A stretch of DNA of 64,000 nt from Azolla caroliniana (Eukaryota; Polypodiophyta): contig JBHGNT010000020.1 of assembly GCA_043228905.1 (NCBI GenBank), positions 7,006,001-7,070,000 on the forward strand, given 5' to 3'. Below are positions 51,222-60,610 of this stretch, in pieces. The notes under the pieces were generated by a model. That model searched no databases. It saw only the letters and a program-made list of their open reading frames with translations, and had not been told where the DNA came from. The stretch's first letter is position 1, and each line of letters opens with the position of its first letter. The position numbers and the translations under genes were made by a program.

Positions 51222-51487
51222 TTTCAGGATTTCGGTCCCTCCGGATGGGATGATGAAGGCCCTGTGAGAACCGGATGATGAGTACTCGGCAAGGAAGACC
51301 CAGTGAGAACCTCTCACCGGATGAAGGGACATATATGTAAACAAGTTCCAGAGAGCCCATTGGGGCTATATTTGTAAATAGCCTGAAAGTCATATTAGTA
51401 TAAATATGACCTAGGGCAAACAGAGAACATTGTTGTCATTATTTGTTGTATAGAGTTATTGGTGTAACTGTTGTACAGAGCGTAGCA

Positions 51488-51527
<40 letters not shown>

Positions 51528-51800
51528 GAGTGAGTCTCTGTTGTAACCGCCGCCATGTGAAGATTGTGAGCACGAGGTCGTTGCCTCTGTGCTCCCCTAT
51601 TGTATTCTCCTTACATAGTGATATTTTAGAGTCTGTGGGCTCTTGTGGTTTTTCCCGTTTAGGGTTTTCCACATTAACATTCTATGCATTCTCTTCTGTT
51701 TGTGTACTTACTTCCATTTCTCCATTTGTACTATGTTTGATTATCATTAAGTGATCTAACTCTTGGTTGTGGCCGAAGATTATTCCGCATATTCTCAACA
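51222..51800 (+). repeat. CoA-1 3' LTR
   Basis: 579 bp; first bases TTTCAGGATTTCGG instead of TGTTAGGATTTCGG, so the terminal TG has mutated. Ends ATATTCTCAACA. Promoter ATTAGTATAAATATGACC (51395-51412) is intact, unlike in the 5' LTR. GA tract at 51492-51524. Confidence 0.93.
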
Positions 51801-51831
51801 TGCTATTATAGTACACGACGTGCATGCGCGG

Positions 51832-52878
51832 TGTCGTGAAGATTTTCGGCAACGGTGTGAAAATTGCATGAAATGTACAAAATCAAGTGTGGTTCTTCAC
51901 ACACAATATGAAACAATAATAGTGAAGATACTATTTTATACTAGTTTAATATCTTGGTACAAAAAGATGGAGGTCTTCAAGAGCTTTCGAATACACTTTA
52001 CCACATAAGAAATGGACAACTAAGTGGCAAGTTATGTGGATATGAAGTTTGCGAAGAAGAAGAGAAAAAACAAAACTACGATATATCCCACATAAACAGG
52101 ATAAATAAGGATGCCAGAGTATATAAGCAGGGCCAAAATCTATTACTTTGTATCTATGGGTGGATCATAGAATGTTCAAGGTGCCTTGAGCTAAACTAAC
52201 CGGATGAATGGGTGTGGCTTAACTACTTTGTAAAGGTTTTGGCCAGCGACAGCGACCGAACGGATCCGATTGAACCGGTCGAGATAGACGGATTGGTCAG
52301 TTGATCGCGGTCCATGGTGTTTTGAAGATTTTCGGTGTAAATACAAGACCAAAAGCCTAGTAGTATTTTGTGTTTTAAAAGGGATGTGACCAAGGCTTGA
52401 ACCTTGCACCTCCAAGTTGAAAGTCAATAAGCTTACCACTAAGCCAAGTCATATCTTCAAAAGCTCTATTTTGATCATTTTACATGTAAATTCTCATACA
52501 TGAGAGCTTGAATGAGTGACATGGTTATCATGTAACACATGTAATACATAAGCACCAAATGGCAAACATGCATCTCATGCATGTCTTGCACCCTCACAGG
52601 CATCATATGCATGGGGGCATCTATAAAAGAGTGGATGGAGAGGGAAAACGGGCTATGTATTAATCAAGAAATTAAGAGTAAGAAAATTCATTATTCCATT
52701 TTTGTGATGATATATCTTGTTCCTCAAATCTAAAGTAAAGGGTTGATTCGCAATCTCTCTCTCTCAATCTATCAAAAATCCTTTCTTGCTAAAGCTAGTG
52801 CAAACTTCGAGTCCTTCTGGTATAGAACCCCAGCGGTTCCACCTCACAATCAGCACATAGTGATGGATCTTCATGACA
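51832..52878 (+). mobile_element. SoT-4: mosaic SoT LTR, 4-bp TSD GCGG
   Basis: TGTCGTGAAGATTTTCGGC...TTCATGACA, flanked by GCGG at 51828-51831 and 52879-52882. The first half (to about 52318) carries the TATCCCACATA and GTATATAAGC blocks of SoT-1/SoT-5; the second half restarts with TGTTTTGAAGATTTTCGG (52319) and carries the antisense tRNA-like segment and TATAAAAG box of SoT-2/SoT-3. It is a recombinant or a nested pair whose outer ends alone have a TSD. Confidence 0.78.
52385..52455 (-). repeat. tRNA-like (A/B box) segment inside SoT-4
   Basis: Minus strand: TGGCTTAGTGGTAAG (A-box-like), about 32 nt, then GCAAGGTTCAAGCC (B-box-like). It is the best preserved of three copies (SoT-2, SoT-3, SoT-4). 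Confidence 0.45.
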
Positions 52879-53020
52879 GCGGGAATCGAGAAAGGTGCCA
52901 AGCATGGGAACACAAAACCTTTGCCTCCCAAAGTCTCTCTCATTTCGCGAACACTGAGCACTAAGCGCACAAAGGACAATACAAGTAAGCATACGAACGC
53001 AAGAAGCACATACAAGCACA

Positions 53021-53735
53021 GTGGCCCTACCCACCCCCGCAGAACCAGACGTCGAGATGGAACCTATGGCACTTTCCGAAACAACCAAGAAGTGGTTCAA
53101 CCAACATGGTTGGGGAGGCTTCCTGAGGATAGCAAAGGCACCACCGCATGACGAGGTAGAAGAAGTCGTGCATAAAATCAACACAGAAGTCATAATGGAG
53201 GAAGCCATCCGCGCTCTAATCCGATTGTCGTAAGGGGGCATCTACTCCATCGAGAACCCTTCTCTCGAAACGCTAACCAAGTTTTTTGGCAAGTATTCCC
53301 TCGCCAGCAAGGCTCACCGGACACAAGGCGGCGAACCCCCTGTTCAGAGAAGTGGCTCGTGTCCTCCACAAGTATGGGTTTGTGTACCCATGACCCCCGA
53401 CAATGCCAAAGAACAAAGCCGGCTTGATCATTGCTACATACACACGGGTGCAAGTGGGTTGGTCGGTAATCATCACAAATTGCTTGCATACGGTGATAGA
53501 ATTAGTGCAGAACAGCAAGAAATTATGGATGATCGTGGCTCAATGGCTGACTCTCTTGCCGCCTTCGGTGGAGCCCGTAAAGACGAAGAAGCGGGTTCGA
53601 GCAACGGAGACCACGCCCAACAAACCTTCAAAACGGCAGCAACTCCTGGCCAAGCACACGCCCAGATGGAAAGAGGGTAGTACCTCGCAACAAGGGAAAG
53701 AACCGCCTAGCCGAAAGAGGCAAGCATAGACAGAG
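53021..53735 (+). pseudogene. GyA-2 extra ORF, N-terminal part
   Basis: ATG at 53021 (MALPTPAEPDVEMEPMALSE) continues WFNQHGWGGFLRIAKAPPHD and EEAIRALIRLS to TAA 53231-53233, then GGIYSIENPSLETLTKFFGK, YSLASKAHRTQGGE. After a frame change: MPKNKAGLIIATYTRVQVGW, KKLWMIVAQWLTLLPPSVEP and a basic tail. The GyA-1 copy has the same blocks. I do not recognise the fold. It is in sense with gag-pol, unlike the antisense ORFs of some Tat-type elements. Confidence 0.72.
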
Positions 53736-55823
53736 ACACCGATGGAGCCACCAAGAAGGCCCCTTAAAAACAAGTTGCGCCGACAGGAACAAGAGTCGGA
53801 CCCCTTGGCAACGAAGATCAATATCAGAACCCAAGAGGAGGAGGCGGAGGAAGACCCTGCCAATAACCTCCTACAACGCCAAAAACGTACCGACGCGGAG
53901 GAGAAAGGGGACGAATCGGGTCCAATGAAGGACATCACACTGACACCCCATTCCGAAAGACCGGAGCCAAGGAAGGAGGCAGAACCAATTCAACCAGTAC
54001 CAATGAAAGAGTTACTTGTGCGGCAAGAAGCAACAATGTCGGTGGTCCAAGAACCAGTAATCGAATTGCTTACCTCACCGAGACAGCAAGCACAGCAAGA
54101 GCAGGAGTTGTCGCTACAGTCAACAATCCAAAAATGGCTTCTGGCGAGAACAGAGGCCACACCACAACCGGAACTGGCACGACAACAAGGCACCGATAGT
54201 CAATGGCTATGGTGGATCGGCAAACAGGTGGTCAGGGTCATGTGCCAAATAGAAATGGAGGAGAGAGCACAGGGGGACCGGTTGTTCGCCACAACCAAAG
54301 AACTTGAGAAAGCTTGGTCAAGGATCCGGAGCATGGAAGAAGAAATTGTGCATGCCAAAGTAGAGGTAGCTAAGCATGTCATAGAAGGACCAATACTACC
54401 AGAACTGGTGGCTCCGGTGAATGAACAGACCAATAAGATGTCGGTAACTGAAATAGCATCGGATGCAAATAAGGCACAAGAACAAGAACTCGCCACTCTC
54501 AGAGAGGAATTAGCAGCCCAAGAGGCCTTAAGGGCTAGAGAACGAAACCTGAAGAAGGCGGCGAAGGAGGAACAACGGAAAATGGCAGAGAACCTCCGAA
54601 GAGCCGAGGACAATCTACAGAAGGGTCATCAAGCATATGACTGATTGAAGGAAGAAAAAGAAAAGTTGTTGCAAGAAAAGGACAAACTCTGGCAATCGGC
54701 AGAAGTTGAGATCGAGCGGCTCCAAGAAGAACTCCGGCAACAAAAGGACCGTGAGGACCGGGCCCGACGCCAAGTCAATCAGAGGCTGATATAGAAAACG
54801 GAGGATTTTGACAAGTTGCACCGGGATCACAAGCACCTAGAGGCGGAACACAAGAAATTGATGGAAGAAGGTGACCGGCAGCAAGAGAAGATGCGAGAAC
54901 ACCGGGATGAGGTCAACAAGACAACAACGGCATTGGCAGAAAAAAGGACCAAGGGAGTCGAAGCAGTAAAGATGCTGGCAAAAGCAGTGAAGGACAGAAT
55001 GGAGCTTACCCGGCACCATCCTGAGGAGATGGAACGAGCAAAGATGGCTCTGAATAGAGTTGAGACAACTTATCAGACGTAACTGATGCAGTATCAGGGA
55101 CAAGCTAAGGCAATTGCGATCCTCATAAAGCAATTAAAGGATGAAAAGCAGGTCGCAAAGGAGAAGTCAAAGATGGGACTTGGTCGTATTCGAGACATTC
55201 TACTGACATGGAGGGACTGGATGAAAAGTTTAGTTGAAGAAAGTTCAGTACAATGGTGGTCCAAATGGGCAAAGCAGGCAGCCGAGTTGTAGGTCCTGCG
55301 AGCGGATGCGGAAAACCGGCAAAAGGACGATGATAACTTCTACAAACTGGACGCGGAAAGCGTTGTGACCATACGGGAGGAGTTATCAGATGACTTCCTA
55401 TCCTTGGCCAGAGAGCAACTAGTGGCGGTGGGCTAGCTGGTGGAATAGCTGGATGACGACCAATTGGATACCCAACTTCAGTTCGAGCGATACGAAGGGG
55501 AACGGAGACAGCAAATGGCAACTAGAAGAACGGCGGCAATTAACATTAGTGACAAAGAGCAATCTCAGGAACAGATGCCGAATGTAGCCAAAACCAGAGA
55601 AAGCCAGCGAAATGTAACTCAAGTGGAGCAGTCGAACCTGCAAGAGCCGGTGCAAGCCGGACGTCAGGAGCAGGAGGAGCCCAGAACAGATGAGCCGGAG
55701 ACGGAAGCCCGGAAGGGACTAAAGCCGAAAAGGAAGAGCAGGCCGGAGAGCAACCACAACAAACGGAGCAACTACCCGAAGAACCTCGAGAACCCTAGGA
55801 CCAAAGCATTCTGGACATATTGA
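53736..55823 (+). pseudogene. GyA-2 extra ORF, long coiled-coil part
   Basis: A 300-codon open stretch (53742-54644) begins PPRRPLKNKLRRQEQESDP; after a Q/P-rich hinge it becomes coiled coil (ATTKELEKAWSRIRSMEEEI, RERNLKKAAKEEQRKMAENL). After TGA 54642-54644 the same frame or neighbours continue as coiled coil to 55430: EEKEKLLQEKDKLWQSAEVE, HLEAEHKKLMEEGDRQQEK, ESSVQWWSKWAKQAAEL, then the signature IREELSDDFLSLAREQL...LDDDQLDTQLQFERYEGE. The acidic/Q-rich tail ends near 55823. Total about 930 codons with some six stops. No membrane segments. Confidence 0.75.
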
Positions 55824-55885
55824 CGGACGATTGAAAAGGGCCCATGGGTTCGACGTACAATGTATTGTCCCACGGGTGTGCCATG

Positions 55886-56421
55886 TGCTGCCCGACAAGA
55901 CCAAAGGATCGATTAGAGTCCAAAATGTGAAAGGGGTATTTAATTAAGGATAGGGAGTTGTTATTAATAAATATTATGTTATTTTGAGAATATCAATATT
56001 ATGTTATTATGTTATTTTGAGAAGATAAATATTATGTTATTATGTTATTTTGACAAGCGGGTGGACGGACCAGAATCAATATGTTGATTCGGATCTGGAC
56101 TGGATCGTTGTCGGTTGTCAGTTGGCACCGGTTTGTAACTCAGTCGGAGACCTATAAAAGGACCTGGCAACAATGTAATCAGAGACGGATAATTAATAGA
56201 AGTGTTGTTGTTTTAAGTATTGTTTAGTGTCTATTTGGTTATCGTCCTGTGCTTAATATCATTAATCTTATGTGTGTGTTACGATCATTGACAGTGCCAA
56301 TTAGTAACCGATTAAGACCCATTTGATACCACGGTCCATCCATATCTCACCGTACCACCCTTTGGTGAAGTGTTCCATAAGGACACCCTGTGTTAGGGCT
56401 TGTCCAGCCTAAAGGATAACA
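55886..56421 (+). repeat. GyA-2 3' LTR
   Basis: 536 bp, TGCTGCCCGACAAGACC...GGATAACA. CCTATAAAAGGACC at 56151-56164 is the promoter. The ATTATGTTATTTTGA expansion is present but shorter than in the 5' LTR. Confidence 0.93.
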
Positions 56422-56426
56422 CATTG

Positions 56427-57327
56427 TAACTAGATAAAAACAACAACATTCATTAATCCACCAAATATGTGATAACCAATAATGAAAACTTAAAACTTGT
56501 GCATTATTGAAGAACTAATTATGCCACAAAAGTGTGAGATAATTATCAAGATAATAATATGTGTGTTTTTGGCAACCAATCTGAAAGTTAAGCTTATGTA
56601 CAAACAAACACCTATTTGTTTATCGTAGTTGATGTTGAGTTGTAACACTTGCTAGGGAACACAACATGAAACTCAACGATCATTTTAGTGGCAATGGCAC
56701 ATCATTGTCATGTAATGCCAACAAAATACCATTGGGAGTGGTTGATAGAGCCTAGTAGAGTTTGTCCATCTAGCTAAGCTCGTCCATTTCAATATAGGGG
56801 GACTATTCAAAATCATTATTTTCCTAATATTTGCCTCTTCCACCTAAGCTTCTACCAATACGCCCAAAAAATATTGTTTCTACACCTATATATTGTTCAT
56901 CACCATCAAAAAATAGAGGTAAAAAGCCTCGTAGACGAATATGACCAACTGCTTCCACTACAGGTTCTGATAGGAGAGGATTTCCTGTTATCTCACGTGT
57001 ACTTGTCTCAACCAGCTTACTCTCCCAACCTACACATTTCTGCAAATTTCTTTGGTGACTAAGCAGCAACAACCAGAAGTCCATGGTGGCCCTGAAAATA
57101 TACTTTTGGAAGCAGCACTGAATGCGATATTTGCATTGAGCAGGACTACGGTGGAGGAGGTGATGTTTTCTGTAGTTGAAGCTATTTGTTTTATATGGGG
57201 TGGTCTTCATTAGGCCAAAATCTAGAGTTGCATGAGTGCTCAATAGTTTTCTAGTTAATTATGTTGCATTTTTCTTTGTAATACTAGACTTTTTTGTATA
57301 TTGCCTTTGGCCACTTTATGTTAATAC
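56427..57327. other. Unassigned spacer, pre-insertion host DNA
   Basis: No mobile-element text is recognised. A 139-codon open frame on the minus strand (56824-57243) and a 54-codon exon-like stretch on the plus strand (57052-57219) overlap, so at most one can be real. This is the least repeat-like stretch of the window and the only candidate for unique host sequence. Confidence 0.5.
57052..57219 (+). other. Exon-like open stretch
   Basis: After a pyrimidine-rich run ending in a possible acceptor (TAAGCAG, 57059-57065) the frame reads QQQPEVHGGPENILLEAALN then AIFALSRTTVEEVMFSVVEA and ICFIWGGLH to a TAG. Composition is protein-like but the match is unknown. It could equally be non-coding. 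Confidence 0.25.
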
Positions 57328-57560
57328 TGTGAAATGCACATAAAAGGAAACCAAACCAGCCTAGCTAGCTTCATACTTATCATTCAATATATAGAAGATA
57401 CAAAGAACCCATTTTGGGACGGCCTAGCTACACGTGTCCCAAAATGGTGTGCTAAAAGGGTGGACTAAAATGGGTGATGTGCTAAACGGGAGTGGCTAAA
57501 AGAGTGGTGTGTTCAAATGCATGGTCTTGCATGAAAGGGACACCACATTTCCCCCCTCAG
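57328..57560 (-). repeat. GyJ-1 3' LTR and polypurine tract
   Basis: The LTR is 220 bp with repeated GGTGTGCTAAAAGGG / GATGTGCTAAACGGG text. TTTCCCCCCTCAG (57548-57560) is, reversed, the polypurine tract. Confidence 0.88.
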
Positions 57561-57582
57561 AAAAACAAGGAGTGTTACGCTA

Positions 57583-58836
57583 TCAGAGAAGGAGGGTGCT
57601 AGAAGATAGGCTTGGGGTAGCATATGGCTTGATACGGGCAACATGGGCTGAGGTGAATCGACCGTTGGAATCGCGTCGGAGTAAGTAAGTCGTGGACTTG
57701 ATGGCACGAATTACGGTGAATGGGCCGATCCACCGGTGCATGAGGGATTCACTGAGACCACGCCGCCGGATCAGGAAGTAAACAAGGACTTTGGTTCCAT
57801 CAGCATATGTCGGGGTGATTCGACCCACGTCGTAGTGTCGCTTTTGACGTTGTTGTGCGACTTGTAGATTTCGGGAGCTAGCTTGTCGAAGGAGGGGGAG
57901 CATTTGTTGGAGATAAAGCCCCCAAGTAGCATTATCCATGTTGGCAGGTTTAGAACAGATGTCAATGGACGTTTCTGGTGGGAGCCGCAGGTCGCGTCCA
58001 TAGAGTGCTCGAAAAGGGCTGATCCGTGTCGACGCTTGTACGGATGTATTGTAGGCATGGGTGAAAAAAGGCAAGATTTGATCCCAGGTTTTGTGGCATG
58101 GATCGATGTAAGCGGCAATTTCTTGCTTGAGGGTCTTGTTGAGGCGTTCAGTGAGGCCATTTGTTTGAGGATGGTAAGGGGATGTAAACACTTGTTGGAC
58201 ACCTAGTTGAGTTGCCACAACATTGAGGACATCCCCATGGAACTGGCGGCCCTGATCAGATAAGATTTGGATAGGGCAACCATGTTGAAATATTACCTTT
58301 TGCAAGAGTTGGGAGGCAATTGTTGGCGCAGTGACGTCGGGGATGGCAACAGTTTCAGCCCATCATGTGAGGTATTCTGTTATGACAAGGATATACCTGT
58401 TGCCCCTAGAGGTTTCGGGAAAAGGTCCCATGAAATCCCATCCGACCAACTCGAAAGGTGACGTGACGATGATGGGTTGGAGTGTTCCAGCTGGCTTGCC
58501 CCCATGTTTGATGTGTTGACACAAAGCGCATTGTTTGATATAGGTAGAGATTGAGTGTCTCATGTTGGGCCAGTAATACTTGAAACGTAATTTTTCAAGA
58601 ACCTTGTGGAAACCCAAGTGGCCCGACAATGGGTGGTCGTGATAAAATTGGAGATACGTTTGTTGTAGGGCATGAGGGATGTAGAGACGAGGCTCGTGAT
58701 GCGCTTGAATGAAGAATACCAAGTTATCGCGGAGCATGAACCGTTGTTGTGAGGGAAATGGTTGGAGGGAGCGCAACTGATGGATTATCTGTTGGATGGC
58801 GGGGTCTTGTTGTTGAAGCGTAGCGAGTTGTGGCAA
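57583..58836 (-). pseudogene. GyJ-1 pol: integrase
   Basis: Minus strand: PHALQQTYLQFYHDHPLSGH (HHCC start), FKYYWPNMRHSISTYIKQCA, CQHIKHGGKP, the core ELVGWDFMGPFPETSRGNRY (Asp), a stop near 58361, IQILSDQGRQFHGDVLNVVA (Asp), TSPYHPQTNGLTERLNKTLK (Glu), HAYNTSVQASTRISPFRALY, and the GPF/Y module LMHRWIGPFTVIRAIKSTTY. No chromodomain. One stop (TGA/TAG near 58361) is visible; a frame change at 58840 separates it from RT-RNase H. Confidence 0.93.
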
Positions 58837-58841
58837 TGGTA

Positions 58842-59947
58842 TCAGAAGATCAGATGTCTCAGGGAGAAATTGGATAGCCTGGCAGTCGGCGCGAGAGAGA
58901 GACTATCAACGACCAAATTGGTTGCACCTTTTCGATAGGAGAGGGTAAACTGATACTCTTGAAGTGCCAGCGTCCATCGCAACAAAAGGCCTGGGGGGTG
59001 AGGTCGATGGATAAGAGAAAGCAAGGGCTGGTGGTCGGTCTCAACCGAAAAGTGTCCACCATGAAGGTATGGATGAAAACGCTGGAAAGACCAGACAATC
59101 GCAAGTAGCTCCTTCTCAATGGTTGAGTAGTTGCATTCAGCTGGCGTGAGAGTCCGACTAATGAAGGCGACCACCTTCTCTTGCCCATGGCAATCGGCTT
59201 GCAAGAGGGCGGCTCCTAACCCCTGGTTTGATGCGTCTGTCTGCAACGTGAACGGTCGGTCAAAGTTAGGATGGGCGAGCAACCTCGATTCCTTGACCAT
59301 GGTTTTAAGGCGACGAAAGCTATCTTCACAAGCAGGATCCCAACTGAATGACACGCCTTTCTTCAAGAGTTGGCGAAGGGGAAAAGTGACCAAGGCAAGG
59401 TTTGGGATGAAGCGAAGGGAAAAGGTGATCATGCCCAAAAAACGTTGCAAGGATTTGACTGAAGTGGGGCGAGGGTAGTCTTTGATGGTTGCTACCTTTG
59501 CAGGGTCCATACGGATTCCGTCACCAGAGATGATGAAGTCGAGAAAACGGAGGCTGGTGCTTCCCCATCGACACTTCTTCCATTGGAGCTGCAAGTTATG
59601 CTTAGTTATGCAAGCGAGGACTTCGGCGAGAGCTTGTAGATGGTCCTCCCAAGTGGCCGTGTGGATAAGGATGTCATCGAGATAAACGAGGAGGACACCT
59701 TTGTTGATAAGGGCGGCAAAAATGGAGTTGGCCATGCGTTGGAATGTGTTGCCAGCATCAGACAGGCCGAACGGCATGCGGGTGAATTGGAATAGCCCGT
59801 GGCGTGTGCGGAATGCGGTCTTGTGGGCGTCAGAAGGTTTTAGGGGGATTTGCCAATATCCCGAGGCTAAGTCCAGGGAGGTGAAATAACGGGAACCACC
59901 AATTTGATCCAAGAGGTCGTCCACGCGAGGGAGCGGGTAGAGGTCAT
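58842..59947 (-). pseudogene. GyJ-1 pol: reverse transcriptase (partial) and RNase H
   Basis: From the CoA-2 junction: NNDLYPLPRVDDLLDQIGG, SRYFTSLDLASGYWQIPLKP (Asp), TRMPFGLSDAGNTFQRMANS, LLVYLDDILIHT (YLDD), FLDFIISGDGIRMDPAKVAT, RNase H PFTLQTDASNQGLGAALLQA, FISRTLTPAECNYSTIEKEL and FSVETDHQPLLSLI. About 368 codons are open with no stop. RT fingers upstream of NNDLYP are outside the window. The plus-strand start MWPSTVS is CoA-2 LTR sequence, not part of the protein. Confidence 0.94.
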
Positions 59948-60599
59948 TGTTGCTCACAGTGCTCGGCCACAACCGAGGAATAGGATCAACTCACAGAAAA
60001 TAGGAAATACAAAGTACACGAAGACAATAGAGAGAAGAGTACACAGGATATTTTACGTGGAAAACCCTAAATGGGAAAAAACCACGGGAGTCCTCAAACT
60101 CCAACTATCACTATGAACAGAGATGTACAATGGTGAAGCTTCAAGGCAACAACCTTGAACTCACTGTCTTCGCCACAGGCGGCGGTAATACACAGAGGCA
60201 ACGACCTCTTCGTCTCTCTCACTCTCTCTCTCTCTCTCGGCTGCTCTCTTTACTCTCTCTAAGTGAAAGCAGAAAAATAAGCAACAACAACAAACTGTTT
60301 GCCCTAAGTCATATTTATACACATATGACTTTCGGGCTATTTACAAATATAGCCTCAAGGGCCCTTGGCAAACATATTCACAAATATGTCCCCGCATCCG
60401 GATCTCTCTCCGGGTACATTCATCATCCGGCTCCGTAGTCGGGGTCTTCATCATCCGGCTCCGTAGCCGGGGTCTTCATCATCCAGCTCCGTAGCCGGGG
60501 TCTTCATCGTCCGGCTCCGGAATCGTAACCGTAACCGTAACCGGGATTGCCGTCATTCATCTCCGGACATCCCATCCCGAGGGACCGAAAATCCCAACA
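59948..60599 (-). repeat. CoA-2 3' LTR
   Basis: 652 bp; reversed, begins TGTTGGGATTTTCGGTCCC and ends GCACTGTGAGCAACA. It carries three to four short repeats of CATCATCCGGCTCCGTAGCC (60421-60520), about 28 bp, where the solo LTR at 36422 has the 54-bp unit, and GTAACCGTAACCG at 60527-60542. Promoter GTGTATAAATATGACT (reversed 60311-60326). Confidence 0.93.
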
Positions 60600-60610
60600 A
60601 ACTCCCCCTT
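60600..60610 (-). promoter_or_regulatory. CoA-2 polypurine tract
   Basis: Reversed AAGGGGGAGTT, directly upstream of the 3' LTR and 1 nt after the pol stop region. Confidence 0.9.

Larger units (their letters stand above)
40133..51800 (+). mobile_element. CoA-1: full-length Ty1-copia element with nested inserts, TSD TGCTA
   Basis: LTRs 40133-41411 (interrupted by SoX) and 51222-51800; TGCTA at 40128-40132 and 51801-51805. tRNA-iMet PBS, gag with zinc knuckle, protease, integrase, RT and RNase H follow in copia order. CoB-1 (43756-49581) is inserted in the integrase-RT linker and its removal rejoins the frame exactly (YPLRE + RRAPQRF). Integrase and RT text is that of the Tork/TNT1-like group (YFVTFIDDH, NGLAERMNRT). 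Dead: several stops and two frameshifts. Confidence 0.97.
32545..56421 (+). mobile_element. GyA-2: complete, multiply interrupted Ty3-gypsy element, TSD CATTG
   Basis: LTRs at 32545-32983 and 55886-56421 with CATTG duplicated at 32540-32544 and 56422-56426. Internal order: PBS, gag, (protease lost), RT, RNase H, integrase, spacer, extra coiled-coil ORF, 3' LTR. Inserts, each with its own TSD: 36422-37364, 38511-39157, 40133-51800 and 51832-52878. Without inserts the element is about 9.5 kb. RT text (VNYRK/VDYRKLNAAT, VVMMFGLKT, FLDDF) is that of a plant non-chromovirus gypsy lineage; exact clade not assigned. Confidence 0.95.
57328..59947 (-). mobile_element. GyJ-1: Ty3-gypsy element, antisense, 3' half, interrupted by CoA-2
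   Basis: 3' LTR at 57328-57547 (plus strand TGTGAAATGCACATAAAAGG...GGACACCACA, 220 bp) followed by a polypurine tract and a nearly open pol running leftward: RT, RNase H, integrase. At 59948 the RT text is cut by the CoA-2 LTR (target GTCAT). The remaining 5' half lies beyond the window. Small LTRs shared with GyJ-2 and GyJ-3. Confidence 0.93.

Noticed and set aside
53021-55823. The GyA extra ORF as a retroviral-type envelope gene.
   Set aside because: No signal peptide, membrane segment, cysteine pattern or glycosylation clusters; it is soluble coiled coil.
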